Positions 10,976 to 22,296 of a stretch of DNA of 64,000 nt are shown here, one piece after another. How positions within the stretch are numbered: the first letter of the stretch is position 1; every line of letters begins with the position of its first letter. The stretch spans positions 42,786,188 through 42,850,187 of the forward strand of contig OZ024872.1 in NCBI GenBank assembly GCA_964017185.1. The letters are read 5' to 3'. Below the pieces are notes generated by a model. It was not told the DNA's origin. It saw only the letters and a list, made by a program, of their open reading frames with translations, and did not search any database. The position numbers and the translations under genes are program-made. The stretch comes from Rugalucina vietnamica. Lineage: Eukaryota > Mollusca > Bivalvia > Lucinida > Lucinidae.

Positions 10976-12164
10976 CACTGTCGGGAAACAAACTCCGTGT
11001 AAGCTATCATTTGCACACACAACGGTGACGTCACAGAGAATTTTAACAGCTCAGACCACACCGAAGTTCAGAAAATTGGTGGTGCTGTTTGCGTAAGTTA
11101 TTTGTGAAGCATTTTAAATATCCTATCATATGCAGCACACATTTGTGTTTGTTTAACTGTAACAACTTTCATAATTCGTCATCTGGTCTCTGTGAAGACA
11201 CTGGCTATCCGCACGACAGTCGTGCCGATAACGCTGCTTAGGGAAATCGATATCAAAATGTTAAGAATGTTTAGAAATGGATACATTTTATTGATTTTAA
11301 GTTGATAAATATATTACACTGGCTTCAAAACTGAAACAGAATATTATACATGCAGGAATTTTTACTTTTTAATGAACAAAATTGTTATTTTGCTGAAATT
11401 GGCTTATCTGTGAATTTACCTGTAAAAATCAGTCATGTATATGCGTTAATGAGAGTAATTATCGTAACCTAAATAAAAAAAATTAATCTGGTAATCCAAA
11501 AGAATAAACAGCCTTTGATTTTAACAATGGATTATGCAAACATTTCACTTACACACTCTGAGCTTACACAATTAAAAAAAATTGCAATGGTTATATTTTT
11601 CTCCGCTGTTAGAAATCTACTGTGATTCAGTTTACATCAGCAGGATTAGTTTTCTTATTCATAATTTAAAAAAATGTTAATTTCGAATGCATTTCAATAG
11701 CTAAACACATAATTAATCTATTTAATGTCAGATTAATAGTTCAGTGCCTGTGTAAGCTTGTTAGAAAATCTTATACTCCCGTCGTGCCGATAGCCAATAC
11801 CTGTAGCATTGGCTATCCACACGACGGTCAGGCCGATAACGCCGCTTATCGGCACGACCATCGTGCGGATAACGCCGCTTATCGGCACAACCGTCGTGCG
11901 GATAGCCTCAGCCCTCTGTGAACACTTCAGAAACTTTAAAGTTCCAAAGTGTTCTAAATGTTGACAGCTATTTCAAGAAAGAAAATATTGCTAATTAGTG
12001 ATAATAATATGCCGCATATGATAGGATACGTGTGTAAAACATTTTTCTTTAATATGAAAATCGCAATGCGCGATTTCCGAAATTATGTGCAGTACGAACA
12101 TGCGCTCTGTCGTATGACGTATACACAAATGATAGCATATACAGACTTTGTTTCCCCGTCACTG
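10976..12164. mobile_element. CACTG-terminated element with inverted arms and 5-bp AACAC duplication
   Basis: The left end CACTGTCGGGAAACAAACTC and the right end (inverse CAGTGACGGGGAAACAAAGT) pair, continuing through GTAAGCTATCATTTG against GTATATGCTATCATTTG. Further paired patches include TATCCTATCATATGC. AACAC sits directly outside both ends. The interior holds a nested palindromic module (11207-11911). There is no transposase. It lies in the first intron of the minus-strand gene. Confidence 0.6.
11207..11911. repeat. Palindromic GTCGTGCCGATA module with inverted ends
   Basis: GGCTATCCGCACGACAGTCG at 11207 reads forward and its inverse (CGTCGTGCGGATAGCC) ends at about 11911. Between them, near 11780-11911, four more alternating copies of CGACNGTCGTGC[CG]GATAACG, GCCGCTTATCGGCACGAC and similar words form overlapping short hairpins. 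The central 500 bases are AT-rich and unremarkable. Confidence 0.65.
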
Positions 12165-12528
12165 AACACACTTATTTGATGTCCAACATGCCATAGCCTA
12201 GGCATAGGGAATAGAGAATGAAACTAACCAAGCTATTGAAATTATATCACTACCGTAGCCTTACTTCTTCTTCTTCTTACAGCCACACTAGTGCAGGCAC
12301 ACTAATCAAGCTAACTAAACAGCTATATAGGAATGATCTAAGTAAAAACTCAATGATCAAGTATATAAACATGTCTGTATTTAGCTGACACATTTTCAAA
12401 ACTGACCTGTAATGAGTCATAAGCTGGACATGATTCTAAAAATAGCAACATAAACATTCCATGACAAATTTTGGAAAACAAATCTGAGTAATTACGTCAT
12501 AATCGCACGCACTGACTTTGATACTTAC

Positions 12529-12650
12529 GCTAGAATCTCTTCTCTGCTCCTTCTCTAAATGCTGTTATTCATTTTGTCCAATGGTACGCAAATTTACCTG
12601 AGTTTACACCTTGTAAACACCTGTTTGAATAACCCGGAAGTGCAGATAAA
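12529..12650 (-). other. Probable 5' untranslated exon and promoter of the same minus-strand gene
   Basis: On the minus strand a strong GTAAGT donor (12528 downwards) follows a GC-balanced stretch with no useful reading frame. About 100 bases upstream is CCGGAAGTG read on the + strand (about 12633-12641), the core ETS-family site of many TATA-less promoters. Splicing this donor to the acceptor at 10375 would produce a 2.15-kb first intron. Transcription start and promoter use are inference. Confidence 0.35.
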
Positions 12651-13179
12651 CATTCCAATGGATCTACTTGTTTAGACATCGTGTCTAAAACTAGTCGCAT
12701 AGATACCGTGTCGTAACAAAAACGATCAAGTTTAGGCATATGGACAGAGACCAGTAAATGTAACGTTGCCTGTGATTGGCCCGAAGTGTGGGCAGATCTA
12801 CCGCGGCAAATTTAAGATGTAACGCTACCTACCATTGGTCATAAATGCGTATCTATCAAATGTCTTTTGTCACATGATAGTATAGTCGTTCTTGAATATT
12901 TTGCAATATAATTCTATTTAATCGGCTGCTGTTTTGCCATGCTATGGCCAAATTGCGCATGTAGTTATTTTTGAATAATTATTTTTTCGTTGTTGAGCGA
13001 TTTTGGGGTGTCCCTAAACAGCGAAAAGTACCGTCCTTGAATGCTGGCTAACCCCCTATTTTTTGTACACGGCCTGGGGCGATCTCTCGTCTGCTGAATG
13101 TGTCGGGGTCCACTATAAGCTGTGAAGCCTAAGAATGAGTCTTGTTTTGGGGCAAATTACAATGGGAGTCTATGGGAAC
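12651..13179. other. Non-coding, moderately GC-rich flank of the putative promoter
   Basis: It has CCGCGGCAAATTTAAGATGT and two ATTGG boxes (near 12775 and 12834). It may be the upstream side of the promoter at 12.6 kb. No frame or repeat is recognised. Confidence 0.35.
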
Positions 13180-14039
13180 GATAATTAGAGGTCTCTGCCC
13201 TAAAGAGAATATCACCTTCAGGCGTGCTCCCTGTTTCGACACTGAAATGAAACTGTGTTTTCAGGAACCAATACCCCCTTTGTATCTCTTCGTGATTTCA
13301 CATCTGAAGCCCAAGGCGGAACAGACAGAAACTGGCCATCCTCGAATTTTAAAATAGAAAAATTCACATAAAAATGCACATACAAACAGATCAATAAACA
13401 GACAACATAAAGATTTTTCCCAACAGAACAGCACTGGAACTGTTATTTAAGAAATGACTTGGGTGCTTTAACGAAAATTACTGGACCAGACCTCGCCCAT
13501 TGCATCAGTAGTGGTTCCAAACACCTCTGGGAAGTCAACAAGGTGCAGTTATGACCCCTATAATGTATAATGTAATCATTAATGATTTTCAAGTTTTTGA
13601 CGTTCTCTGGTGTAATAAGGTTAAACTCACCATGATAGTGCATCATAATGTTAAAATGAAAAGAACAATATACAAAACAGACAAATTGAAGGTCAAGGTC
13701 ACAGCTTTTACCCGTTATTTTGTGAAGAATAGGTAATTTTGGTGCAAAAATCCAATTTTAAGTGTAGAATTGTGACTATCATAAAGGTCAAGGGTCAAAG
13801 GTCAAGGTCACTGAATTGCCTTATCTAACCTTTCCTGTCATAGTCCTTAACAAAACGATACCACAATTGGTGAAGCGCCAATGCTTTGAATTAATTCAGT
13901 GGCTGTATCTTTACCATGTAGAGAGGCAAATTTGTCTTATTTTGGACTTATTGAAGTAGGGGGTCGGTTGACTTTTTGAATAGCTCCAAGACTATGATAC
14001 GTTTAACCATTGGTCATTGATAATTAGAGGTCTCTGCCC
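13180..14039 (+). repeat. 21-bp perfect direct repeat bounding 840 bases
   Basis: GATAATTAGAGGTCTCTGCC plus C occurs at 13180-13200 and 14019-14039. Between them are an unclassified 300 bases and a stretch with AAGGTCAAGGTCAC and GGTCAAGGGTCAAAGGTCAA words like those of tandem-core elements. It may be a long target duplication or two units of a larger repeat. Confidence 0.6.
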
Positions 14040-14165
14040 ATATATCTCGATGTCACACTTGACCATCGTACAATCGATAAAATCGGAAGCTGTGTGCATT
14101 GTACGAAAAAAAAATCAGTTAGCTGCGTGCCACTACTTGATGCAAACATGTTTGTAACTTTACTG

Positions 14166-15931
14166 TCACCTGAGCCCGGGCCTGAGCCTGAGCTTATAGG
14201 AATATAGGATGGCCATGCTCCGTCGTCCGTCCGTCGTCTGTCCGTCCGTCCACAATTTCAAAGATCTTCTCATCTGAAACCGCTTGGCCAATCAAAGCCA
14301 AATTTCACGTGGAGCATCCTTAGGAAGAGTGAAAGAAAGTTTATATAAATGGTCCAGGTCACATGACCAAGATGGCCGCCATGGCTATAAATAGCAAAAA
14401 CCTATAAAAAAAACTTCTTCTCCAGAACCAGTGGGCCGATTTCCACGAAACTTGGTATGTAGCATCGGGGATGCGGGCCTATCATAGTTTATATAAATCA
14501 TGACCCTAGGATGACCTTGACCTATTTTACGGCAAGGTCAACTTAGGTTGCCAATGCATTTGAATGGGAAAAAATGGTAAAATGCTATTTAATGGGTAAA
14601 ACTTACTGGGAATAGGCAAATGGACAGATGGAAAATTTTAGCACCTGGGGGTTGTCTGCCACTGCCTCGGGGCTATATACATGTATATTGCCATAATGAA
14701 ACATCTTCTCCCCTGAAACCGCTAAGCCAATCAAAGCCAAACTTCATATGGAGCATCCTTGGGAAGAGGGAAAGAAAGTTTATATAAATGGTCAAGGTCA
14801 CATGACCAAGGTGGCTGCCATGGCTATAAATAGAAAAAAACCTTTAAAAATCTTCTTCTCCAGAACCAGAAGGCCAATGATTTTGAAACTTGGTGTGAAG
14901 CATCAGCGACTGGAGCTCTACAAAGTTTATAGAAATCATGACCCTGGTATGTCCTTGACCTATTTTACGGCAAGGTCAACATAGGTCGCTCATGCATTTG
15001 AATGGGGAAAGTGTTAAAATGTCATTTGTAGGGAAAAACTTGCAGGAAATGGGCAAATGGACTTAAGATTGATGATTCTGAAAAAACATTTGGACCCCAG
15101 GGTTCTGTCTGCCCCCACCCCGGGGCAATATACATGTATATTACAGTGATATTCAAAGATCTTCTTCTCTGAAACCGCTTGGCCAATCAAAGCCAAACGT
15201 CAAGTGAAGCATTCTTAGGAAGGGAGAATGAAAGTTTATATAAACGGTCAAGGTCACATGACCAAGATGGCTGCCATGGCTATAAATAGCAAAAACCTTT
15301 AAAATTTTCTTCTCCAGAACCAGATGGCCTATGAGTTTGAAACTTGGCATGAAGCATCAAGGAGAGGAGCTCTACAAAGTATATATAAATCATGACCTTG
15401 GGATGACCTTGACCTATTTTATGGCAAGGGCAACTTAAGTTGCCCATGAATTTGAATGGGGAAAATTAGTAAAATGTAATTAAATGGGGGGAAACTTGCT
15501 GGGAGTATGCAAATGGACAGAAGATTTATGTTTATGAAAAAACATGTCCTCAGGGTGTCGTCTGCCCCTGCCCCTGGGCTATATACATGTATATGACAAT
15601 AATATTCAAACATCTTCTTCTCTGAAACTGATTGGCCAATCAAAGCCAAACTTTATGTGGAGCATCGTTAGGAAAGGGAAATGAAAGTTAATATAAATGG
15701 TCAAGGTCACATGACCAAGATGGCCACCATGGCTATAAATAGTAAAAACCTTAACAAATCTTATTCTTACATATGATTTTGAAACTTTGCCTGGAGCATC
15801 AGTGAATGGAGCTCTACAAAGTTTGTATAATCATGACCCCTGGATGACCTTGATATATTTTATGGCAAGGTCAGCTGAGGTCGCATATCCCAGATCTCAG
15901 GTGAACGTTCACAGCACCATTGGTCCTCTGA
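14166..15931 (-). mobile_element. Pearl-like element, reverse orientation
   Basis: On the + strand the order is inverted. The terminal hairpin side comes first (TCACCTGAGCCC), then CCGTCGTCCGTCCGTC at about 14220-14252, then four ~450-base core units (the toxin-free marker GACCTTGACCTATTTTACGG recurs near 14513, 14952, 15407 and, diverged, 15850), then the head AGCACCATTGGTCCTCTG. It is the longest reverse-strand copy in the window. Confidence 0.75.
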
Positions 15932-16068
15932 TTTATTTTATGCTGGATACAACACAATTTGGAAGGTAAGAGACTCCATATTTGATTCGATTCAATGCCA
16001 GCAAACAACCTACTTAGCCTACAGTGGAGTTTTCATAATTGAATAATTTTAATTGTGTTTTGTATATT

Positions 16069-16070
<2 letters not shown>

Positions 16071-16153
<83 letters not shown>
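16071..16153 (+). repeat. (ATT)n microsatellite
   Basis: An 83-base uninterrupted ATT array. Translations in every frame give homopolymers (L, I, N) and are not genes. Confidence 0.97.
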
Positions 16154-16159
16154 CACGCA

Positions 16160-16203
16160 CCCCCCCCCCCACACACACACACACACACACCACACACACA
16201 CAG
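16160..16203 (+). repeat. C-run and (AC)n microsatellite
   Basis: Eleven C followed by AC dinucleotides with one break, directly after the ATT array. Confidence 0.95.
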
Positions 16204-16372
16204 AGTCTCGTAAAATATTTCGTAATTTAATTATCATTGTTTTGAATTGTTCTTAGTATCTGTAGATATGCAACTGACCCGTTTGCGGACATCATTGATA
16301 TAGATTTATAAATTTTGATTTTGGTTTCCAATCCTGAAGGGTTGCTTGCAATCAGTTTACATTTTCCTATCT

Positions 16373-16545
16373 CAAACTATCGTATGGGTAACTGAGAGAC
16401 CGCCTATTGGGAAATAGCTGCTCACTCGGCTTCCGACATGTTCTCTCAGTAAAAATACCTGATTTAGTTTTAGTTTTTTCCCACCTCGCCGTTTTGGAAT
16501 GGGAATTTCTTTCTGAATGAGCCATTTCTAGATCATTGCCTACTT
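16373..16545 (-). repeat. Interspersed repeat (GATCAGGAAA... family), reverse copy
   Basis: It is collinear in reverse with 52240-52400, sharing GACCGCCTATTGGGAAATAG and TTAGTTTTTTCCCACC. No inverted ends or frame are visible. Classification is open. Confidence 0.6.
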
Positions 16546-16599
16546 TTATCCCTTTCCTGCTTTGTGGTTTAACGTCCCTGTCAACATTTTTAGTATTTT

Positions 16600-16949
16600 T
16601 CTTAAATCTCAAATATCTAGCCTTTTTGAGATTGTACAGGTCGGTTTGTGTCGGATCTGTCCGGAAACCACTTTGTTGGTTTCAGTCTTATCAAACTTCG
16701 AGTAGTAGGTTGTGGAATGTGCATTCTGAACGCCGCTACACAAAAGCAAACAATCTGCATATGCGAAAGCAAAGACGCAGATCATCTGTGCAGTGAATGC
16801 ATATCTGACCAGCGCCTTTTTTTCGCTACACAGATAGTGCAATCCCTCTTCTTCCTAAATCCGAAATTTCATGCTTCTAGCCTGCTTCTGTGGCTGTGCT
16901 AGACCTGGTTGGAAACCCAAATTGTTGGTTTTCTCATGCGGTGGCTCAA
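16600..16949 (-). mobile_element. 235-bp GAGCCGC MITE, one copy plus a fused partial copy
   Basis: The right part (about 16740-16949) is a reverse copy ending TTTTCTCATGCGGTGGCTC. The left part (16600-16700) repeats the TGTACAGGTCGGTTTGTGTC and CCGGAAACCA stretch, so two copies overlap or recombined. Confidence 0.5.
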
Positions 16950-18864
16950 GTAATAGTGATTTTAAGAATATATGTAGCTTTTGCCTGCTTGACACTGTTC
17001 CCCCAACGACACATATGTTTTGTGAAAGTTAAAACCACAATTACCCGCAATATGACATGCTTGGCCAAGGAGGAACATACCTAGAGATAAATTAAAAGAC
17101 TGTGGCATTCACAATAAAGGCTGGCGACATCACAAGATTTTACGTAGCTGACAGAATTTTCAAAAACGAACTTAATTGTAACGTTAAAATGTTTAAAAAA
17201 GTTTCATAACCTGGTAACGGAATATTTGGGATAAAATTCAATGAAATTTATTTGACAACAATTACATTCAAGGAAATTCATTGAAAAATGAATCATAACC
17301 ATTTTAATGCTAATTTAACTTTTTAACACATATGTTTCTCCACCCCGCGATTTATTTTAAATTCATCATTGTTTATTTTCAAAATTTATGAATTTACGAT
17401 ATCTAGTCTTATCAGATACAAACGAGTTTGTTTAAAAAAGCCAAAATCAATTTTCAGATGGTCTGCTCTGTATGGAATTTTTGAAAATTCCTTGCCATTT
17501 TCATTTCCATTAGCCTGGCATTCAGGCCATGTATTTAGATATTTGACTCTACCCTCAGACTCTACCAGATATTCTTCTTACTGAAAGGTATATAATGCTG
17601 CTCTCCCATATACCGAATATCCCTTGCGAATGCTAAAATTTGAAATTCGCGCTGAAATTACCGAATATGATGCGATTGGACGGGACGGGGCTTGTACAAA
17701 ACGATGTCTTTGCGAAAGCGTTAAGAATGCTTGCGGATCCTTACAAATGTCTTAAGAATGTTGCGATTGATTGCCATCCACTCTACCGAATTCTTAAAAA
17801 TGCCTTGCGAATGTTCCGAACGCTTACAAATGCCGTTACAAATAATACGAACGTCTTGCAAACACCTTACAAGCGAGTGTATTGCGAATGCTTGCTGAAT
17901 TATTTTCATTTTTTACTCATTCGCAAACATTGTAGACAATAATATCAATGTAAAATGAAATCACCCACAATGCCAAGGGGCATGCAAAAATATGCCATTA
18001 TTGATCCAAGTCTTCTATTGCACGGGGTCTATTCTCTAAGCCTCTATAATCTGGTGTCGTCCAGGTATAAGCAAGTTCCGGTAGTGGTTGTGAAAAATTC
18101 AATGTAAACAAAGGAATGGAGTAGACATGTGAACAGGTGAGTTGCATTATAACTGTTTTATCTTTTGATTTATTCTTAATATCCTGATGTGCAGTCTCAA
18201 GAGAATTTACAAACGTTATTAGAAATCAAAACTAGAGTGGCGAAGATGCAGTAGGAAACTTGTTTTTGATGTTCAAAGTTTCGATACGTGGCTGTTTTGA
18301 TATAACAGTTTCGGCCAGATTCACAAGTTTGCCCTACATTTTGAAGATTTATGTACCGGACATTGTCCGATTCGACCCACAATTAAATATAACCAGTACG
18401 TACATTCCTGGGAATTGAAATCGCTTCATGAAAGCAAGTCCAAAATAAAATATCTTGGTATAAGCAAATTTTTCAGGTGGCCGTGAATGTTAAGACGCTT
18501 TAGTACGGTGAACGTGCAATGTGACTGACACTGTACCAGGTACTCATATTGTTTATGCAGTCGCAATCACTCTCAAATTTGGAATAATTGAGCTTGTTTA
18601 TAGTGGCTAAAAGACATATTGTTCCTCCTAATTCTGGCTTGAGTTGCATTACGCGAATCCTTGAGATATTGATGACGCAATTTTGATCTTCCTAGTTCCC
18701 TAGCAAAGGCGGGTTGCTTTCAGAGATTCAGCTCCTCGGAACGTTACGTAGCGCAAGGAAAGTAAATCTGTGGATCAGAATGTCCAGAAATATACATGAG
18801 CATGATGAGTATAAAATCTACACACACGCACCAGGCGGGCAAATAACATTACAAGTATACTGAA

Positions 18865-19090
18865 TGAGCCACATTTCGAATTTGCCAAAACAAAGGTGCA
18901 GACCAGCTTCACAGTAACTGCGAAGCAGATCAGCGCCTTCGTTTTCGCTACTCGGCTAGTACAATTCATCTAATTTCTAAATCCAAATTTTCGGCCTCTA
19001 ACCGTCTTCTGTGTTTGTACAGCTCGAAGCCTCGTTTTGTGTCGAACCTGTTCGGAAACCATATTGTTAGTTTTCTCATGACGCGGCTCA
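18865..19090 (-). mobile_element. 235-bp GAGCCGC MITE copy
   Basis: TGAGCC at the left and TTCTCATGACGCGGCTCA at the right. The core GACCAGCTTCACAGTAACTG...GAAGCAGATCAGCGCC is an imperfect palindrome. It lies inside the 4.1-kb element. Confidence 0.6.
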
Positions 19091-19514
19091 AATGCTGTTT
19101 AGCAAAGTATTTGTATGCACCATATATCTGGTTCTATACAGGGAACTTTGAATCCCTCCCGACATCACTCAACCATTGTCGACTGGGACGTAAAAGTGAC
19201 ATACATGGAACGGTAAAAGGTCGGCTAAGACACGTCTTTCTATAACGACCCCATTATATTAGTCAAATTGTGTTTTAGTGCATTTTCATTGCATGTGCGT
19301 GATAGCATATAGCTCATAGAAGCCTCCTTTGAAAAGAGACCGAACAATGGTACGATGATGGGGGCAAATGTAACCTAGGACTATACTTTCACTGTTAATC
19401 GTACAAACTACATGTAGTTGTAATGCTTATAACGCGTATTACTATTCGATCTACAGTAACAATAAAAAATGAAAGTCTTTATGTGTGCAGCTGCGCATTA
19501 TGCATATTAAGTTT

Positions 19515-20581
19515 TAGCTCGCCTGTACGAAAGTACAGGAAGAGCTATTGCAGTCACCCCGGCGTCGGCGTCGGCGTTGCTCAAAATGTTAAAGTTTTTG
19601 GTTAAAGTTTTTATGAGTCTATATCGCTTGAAGTTGTGGATGGATCAAGTTGATGCTTTGCATGTTGGTAGATATTGGTCTGAAGTTTTATGCTGTACCT
19701 TCATGACCCACCTGGGTGACCTTGAGGTCAAGGTCACGGACTTAGAAATTTTGTGTTAAAGTTTTTGGTTAAAGTTTTTATGAGTATATCTTTTGAAGTT
19801 GTGGATGGATCAAGTTGATACTTTGCGTGTTGGCAGATAGTGGTTTGAAGTTTTATGCTGTACCATCATGACCCACTTGGGTGACCTTGAGGTCAAGGTC
19901 ACAGACTTAGAAATTTTGTGTTAAAGTTTTTGGTTAAAGTTTTTATAAGTCTATATCTCTTGAAGTTGTTGATGGATTTAGTTGATACTTTGCATGTTGG
20001 TAGGTATTGGTCTGAAGTTTTATGCTGTACCATCATGACCCACCAGGGCGACCTTTTGGTCAAGGTACGGACTTAGAAATTTTGTGTTAAAAATTTTGGT
20101 TAAAGTTTCTATAAGTCTATATCTCTTGGATATGTGGATGGATCAAGTTAATACTTTGCATATTGGTAGATATTGGTCTGAAGTGTTATGCTGTACCATC
20201 ATGACCCACCTGGGTGACCTTGAGTTCAAGGTCACAGACTTTGAAATTTTATGTAAAAGCTTTGCTAAAAGTGTTTTGAACTGTATATTGATGGATCTAG
20301 TTGATATTTTGCTGTTAGGTAATATTCTTATGTTTTATGCTGTAGCATCTTGACTCACCTTTGCTCAATTTATGTTATGGAAATTTTATTATAGTATATA
20401 TCAAATATATAGATTGATCAAGTTGAACTTAGCACGTTGGTAGATATTGGTCTGAAGTTTTATGCTGTACCATCACGACCCATCTGAGCGACATTGAGGT
20501 CAATGTCTTTGGTCATAGATTTTAATAGATTAAGTGGCAAAGCACAAGTCAGGCGAGCTACGCTGTCCTGCGACAGCTCTT
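19515..20581 (+). mobile_element. Tandem-core element, ~167-bp units
   Basis: It begins AGCTCGCCTGTACGAAAGTA (with a CCTGTAC/GTACAGG stem) and a CGGCGTCGGCGTCGGCG run. About six units follow, each with TTTTATGCTGTACCATCATG and TTGAGGTCAAGGTCACAGAC, near 19683, 19851, 20017, 20183, 20333 and 20456. It ends GTCAGGCGAGCTACGCTGTC. The plan is the same as the pearl-like group but with AGCTCGCC/GGCGAGCT ends. It is nested in the 4.1-kb element at 17596-21692. Confidence 0.7.
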
Positions 20582-22015
20582 ATGGTATTGCCTGTTAAAA
20601 GAGTCCATATCATGAACGAATCTCAATAATTACGAAAACTTAACAATTTCATGTTTTTGAAAATATCTCACAACCCATGATTTTGTGCTTTGCATTCACA
20701 CCACCCCTACATTTCATTCTTATTCGTTACATGTTTACATGCTGTTCTTCCTCCAAAGCAAAATGACATGTTATTTCTTGAATATAAAATCATTGAAGAC
20801 TATTAAGTGTATTCGACTTTAGCAGTCTGCTCAAAATCACAAGTGTGTCGACAAATCAACCAAAATGTACCGCTAGTTTATCTTCTCGCGGATAAGGCAC
20901 GTGCTTTTATGAGTTTTGAACATTGTCGCTGAGCGCTTCTCAAACGTTTGCAAAGATTTGTTAGTGCTAATTTGATGTTTTTATATGTATCTAGAGACTG
21001 CACTTCAGGAAATGTACATAACTGACCTAAGTTCCTATATTTTTTTTCATTTTATGAAGAAAACACTGAAACACCTGACTAAATGAACCGTAACCAGCAC
21101 AACTCCCGAGCACATTGGCTTGACGAATAGACCCCGTGTATTGAAACACACACCACTTTGTTATTTCTCTCAAATTGCGATTTACACAATAAACAACACA
21201 ATTTTACTGGGCAAACAAAAATTTCACGGGACTTTAGTTTGTCTATCATACATTGATGGATAGCTTAAGGCTAAACACTATAAATAATGGACTTTACTTG
21301 AAGGATAGGACCAGAATAAATAAATTATGCTAAAAACTGAGTCTTGAATGTGAAAATGTTGCGATTCACTAGCGATTCTTTACGGACATCAGAACTCAAT
21401 AGAATTTAAAGCTACCGAATCCTTGCAAATGGCTTGCGAGTGTTACAATTGCCTTGCAATCAATCCGAATGGTTTACGAATTCTTTACGAATATGTTAAG
21501 AATATGATTTCCTTGCGAATTTTAGGAGCATGTTCCTAATTTTCGCAACGACTTGAAATTTTCACCGAATGCTTCCGAATGCTTACAAATGCTACCGAAT
21601 GCTTCCGACTTTCTAGCGATTAATGCGAATTTGCTCAAAATTGCATTCGGAAGGGCATTCGCAAGGGAAATTCGGTATATGGGAGAGCAGTATAACCAAT
21701 GCTATTACCATGGTACTTTATTGCTTCCCCATTAGCTGAAATACAAAGTTTGATCATGTTGATAGTAAATAAAAGCATTCTGAATCTGTTGGATATTTCG
21801 TTACTTTTAATTGTTTGTCAAGTGATATTGTTTCATTTCAGTCTACATTTCCATCGGCGAGCAGTTTATACTTGCAGCATATCAAATTCATTGAAATATC
21901 AAAACAAAATAATAAAAGTGCCTGCTATTGGTCATTTTCACTACAGCACGCGAAAGAAGTAGGTGTATACTTTCTTTTACCTCTCAATATATAAATATAT
22001 TCATCTTCCTAGAAA

Positions 22016-22249
22016 TGAGCCGCCTCGTGGGAAAACCAACAATGTGGTTTCCGAACAGGTCCGACACAAACCGGTCTGTACAAGCACAGAAAAGAGCTAG
22101 AATCTTAAAATTTCGGATTTAAGTAGAAGAGGAATTGTACTATCCGAGTAGCGAAAACAAAGGCGCTGATCAGCTTCGCAGTTACTGCGAAGCTGATCTG
22201 CGTCTTTGTGTTCGCCTATGCAGATTCTTGGTATCCATGGGGCGGCTCA
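22016..22249 (+). mobile_element. 235-bp GAGCCGC MITE, reference copy flanked by AAAT
   Basis: Left GAGCCGCCTCGTGGGAAAAC, right TATCCATGGGGCGGCTC, with AAAT directly outside both. The perfect core palindrome GATCAGCTTCGCAGTTACTG-CGAAGCTGATC lies at about 22167-22198, followed by TGCGTCTTTG. The body carries TCCGAACAGGTCCGACACAA and AATTGTACTATCCGAGTAGC. Confidence 0.72.
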
Positions 22250-22296
22250 AATGTTAAATTCAGTCAAAAGTTTCACCACACTTTTCTCCAAACCAA

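Larger units (their letters stand above)
17596..21692. mobile_element. 4.1-kb element with inverted ends and TAA duplication (Harbinger-like)
   Basis: The left end TGCTGCTCTCCCATATACCG and the right end (...TATATGGGAGAGCAGTA) are inverse, one mismatch in the first twelve. The match extends through CCCTTGCGAATGC to about 40 bases. TAA flanks both ends, as in PIF/Harbinger elements. Subterminal zones of about 300 bases on each side are full of CCGAATGCTT/GCGAATGCTTACAAATG words. Two younger repeats (18865-19090 and 19515-20581) lie inside. No transposase was recognised, so it is non-autonomous or stripped. Confidence 0.65.

Noticed and set aside
16014..16256. Four overlapping frames encoding poly-L, poly-I or poly-N
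   Set aside because: They are direct translations of the (ATT)n and (AC)n microsatellites.
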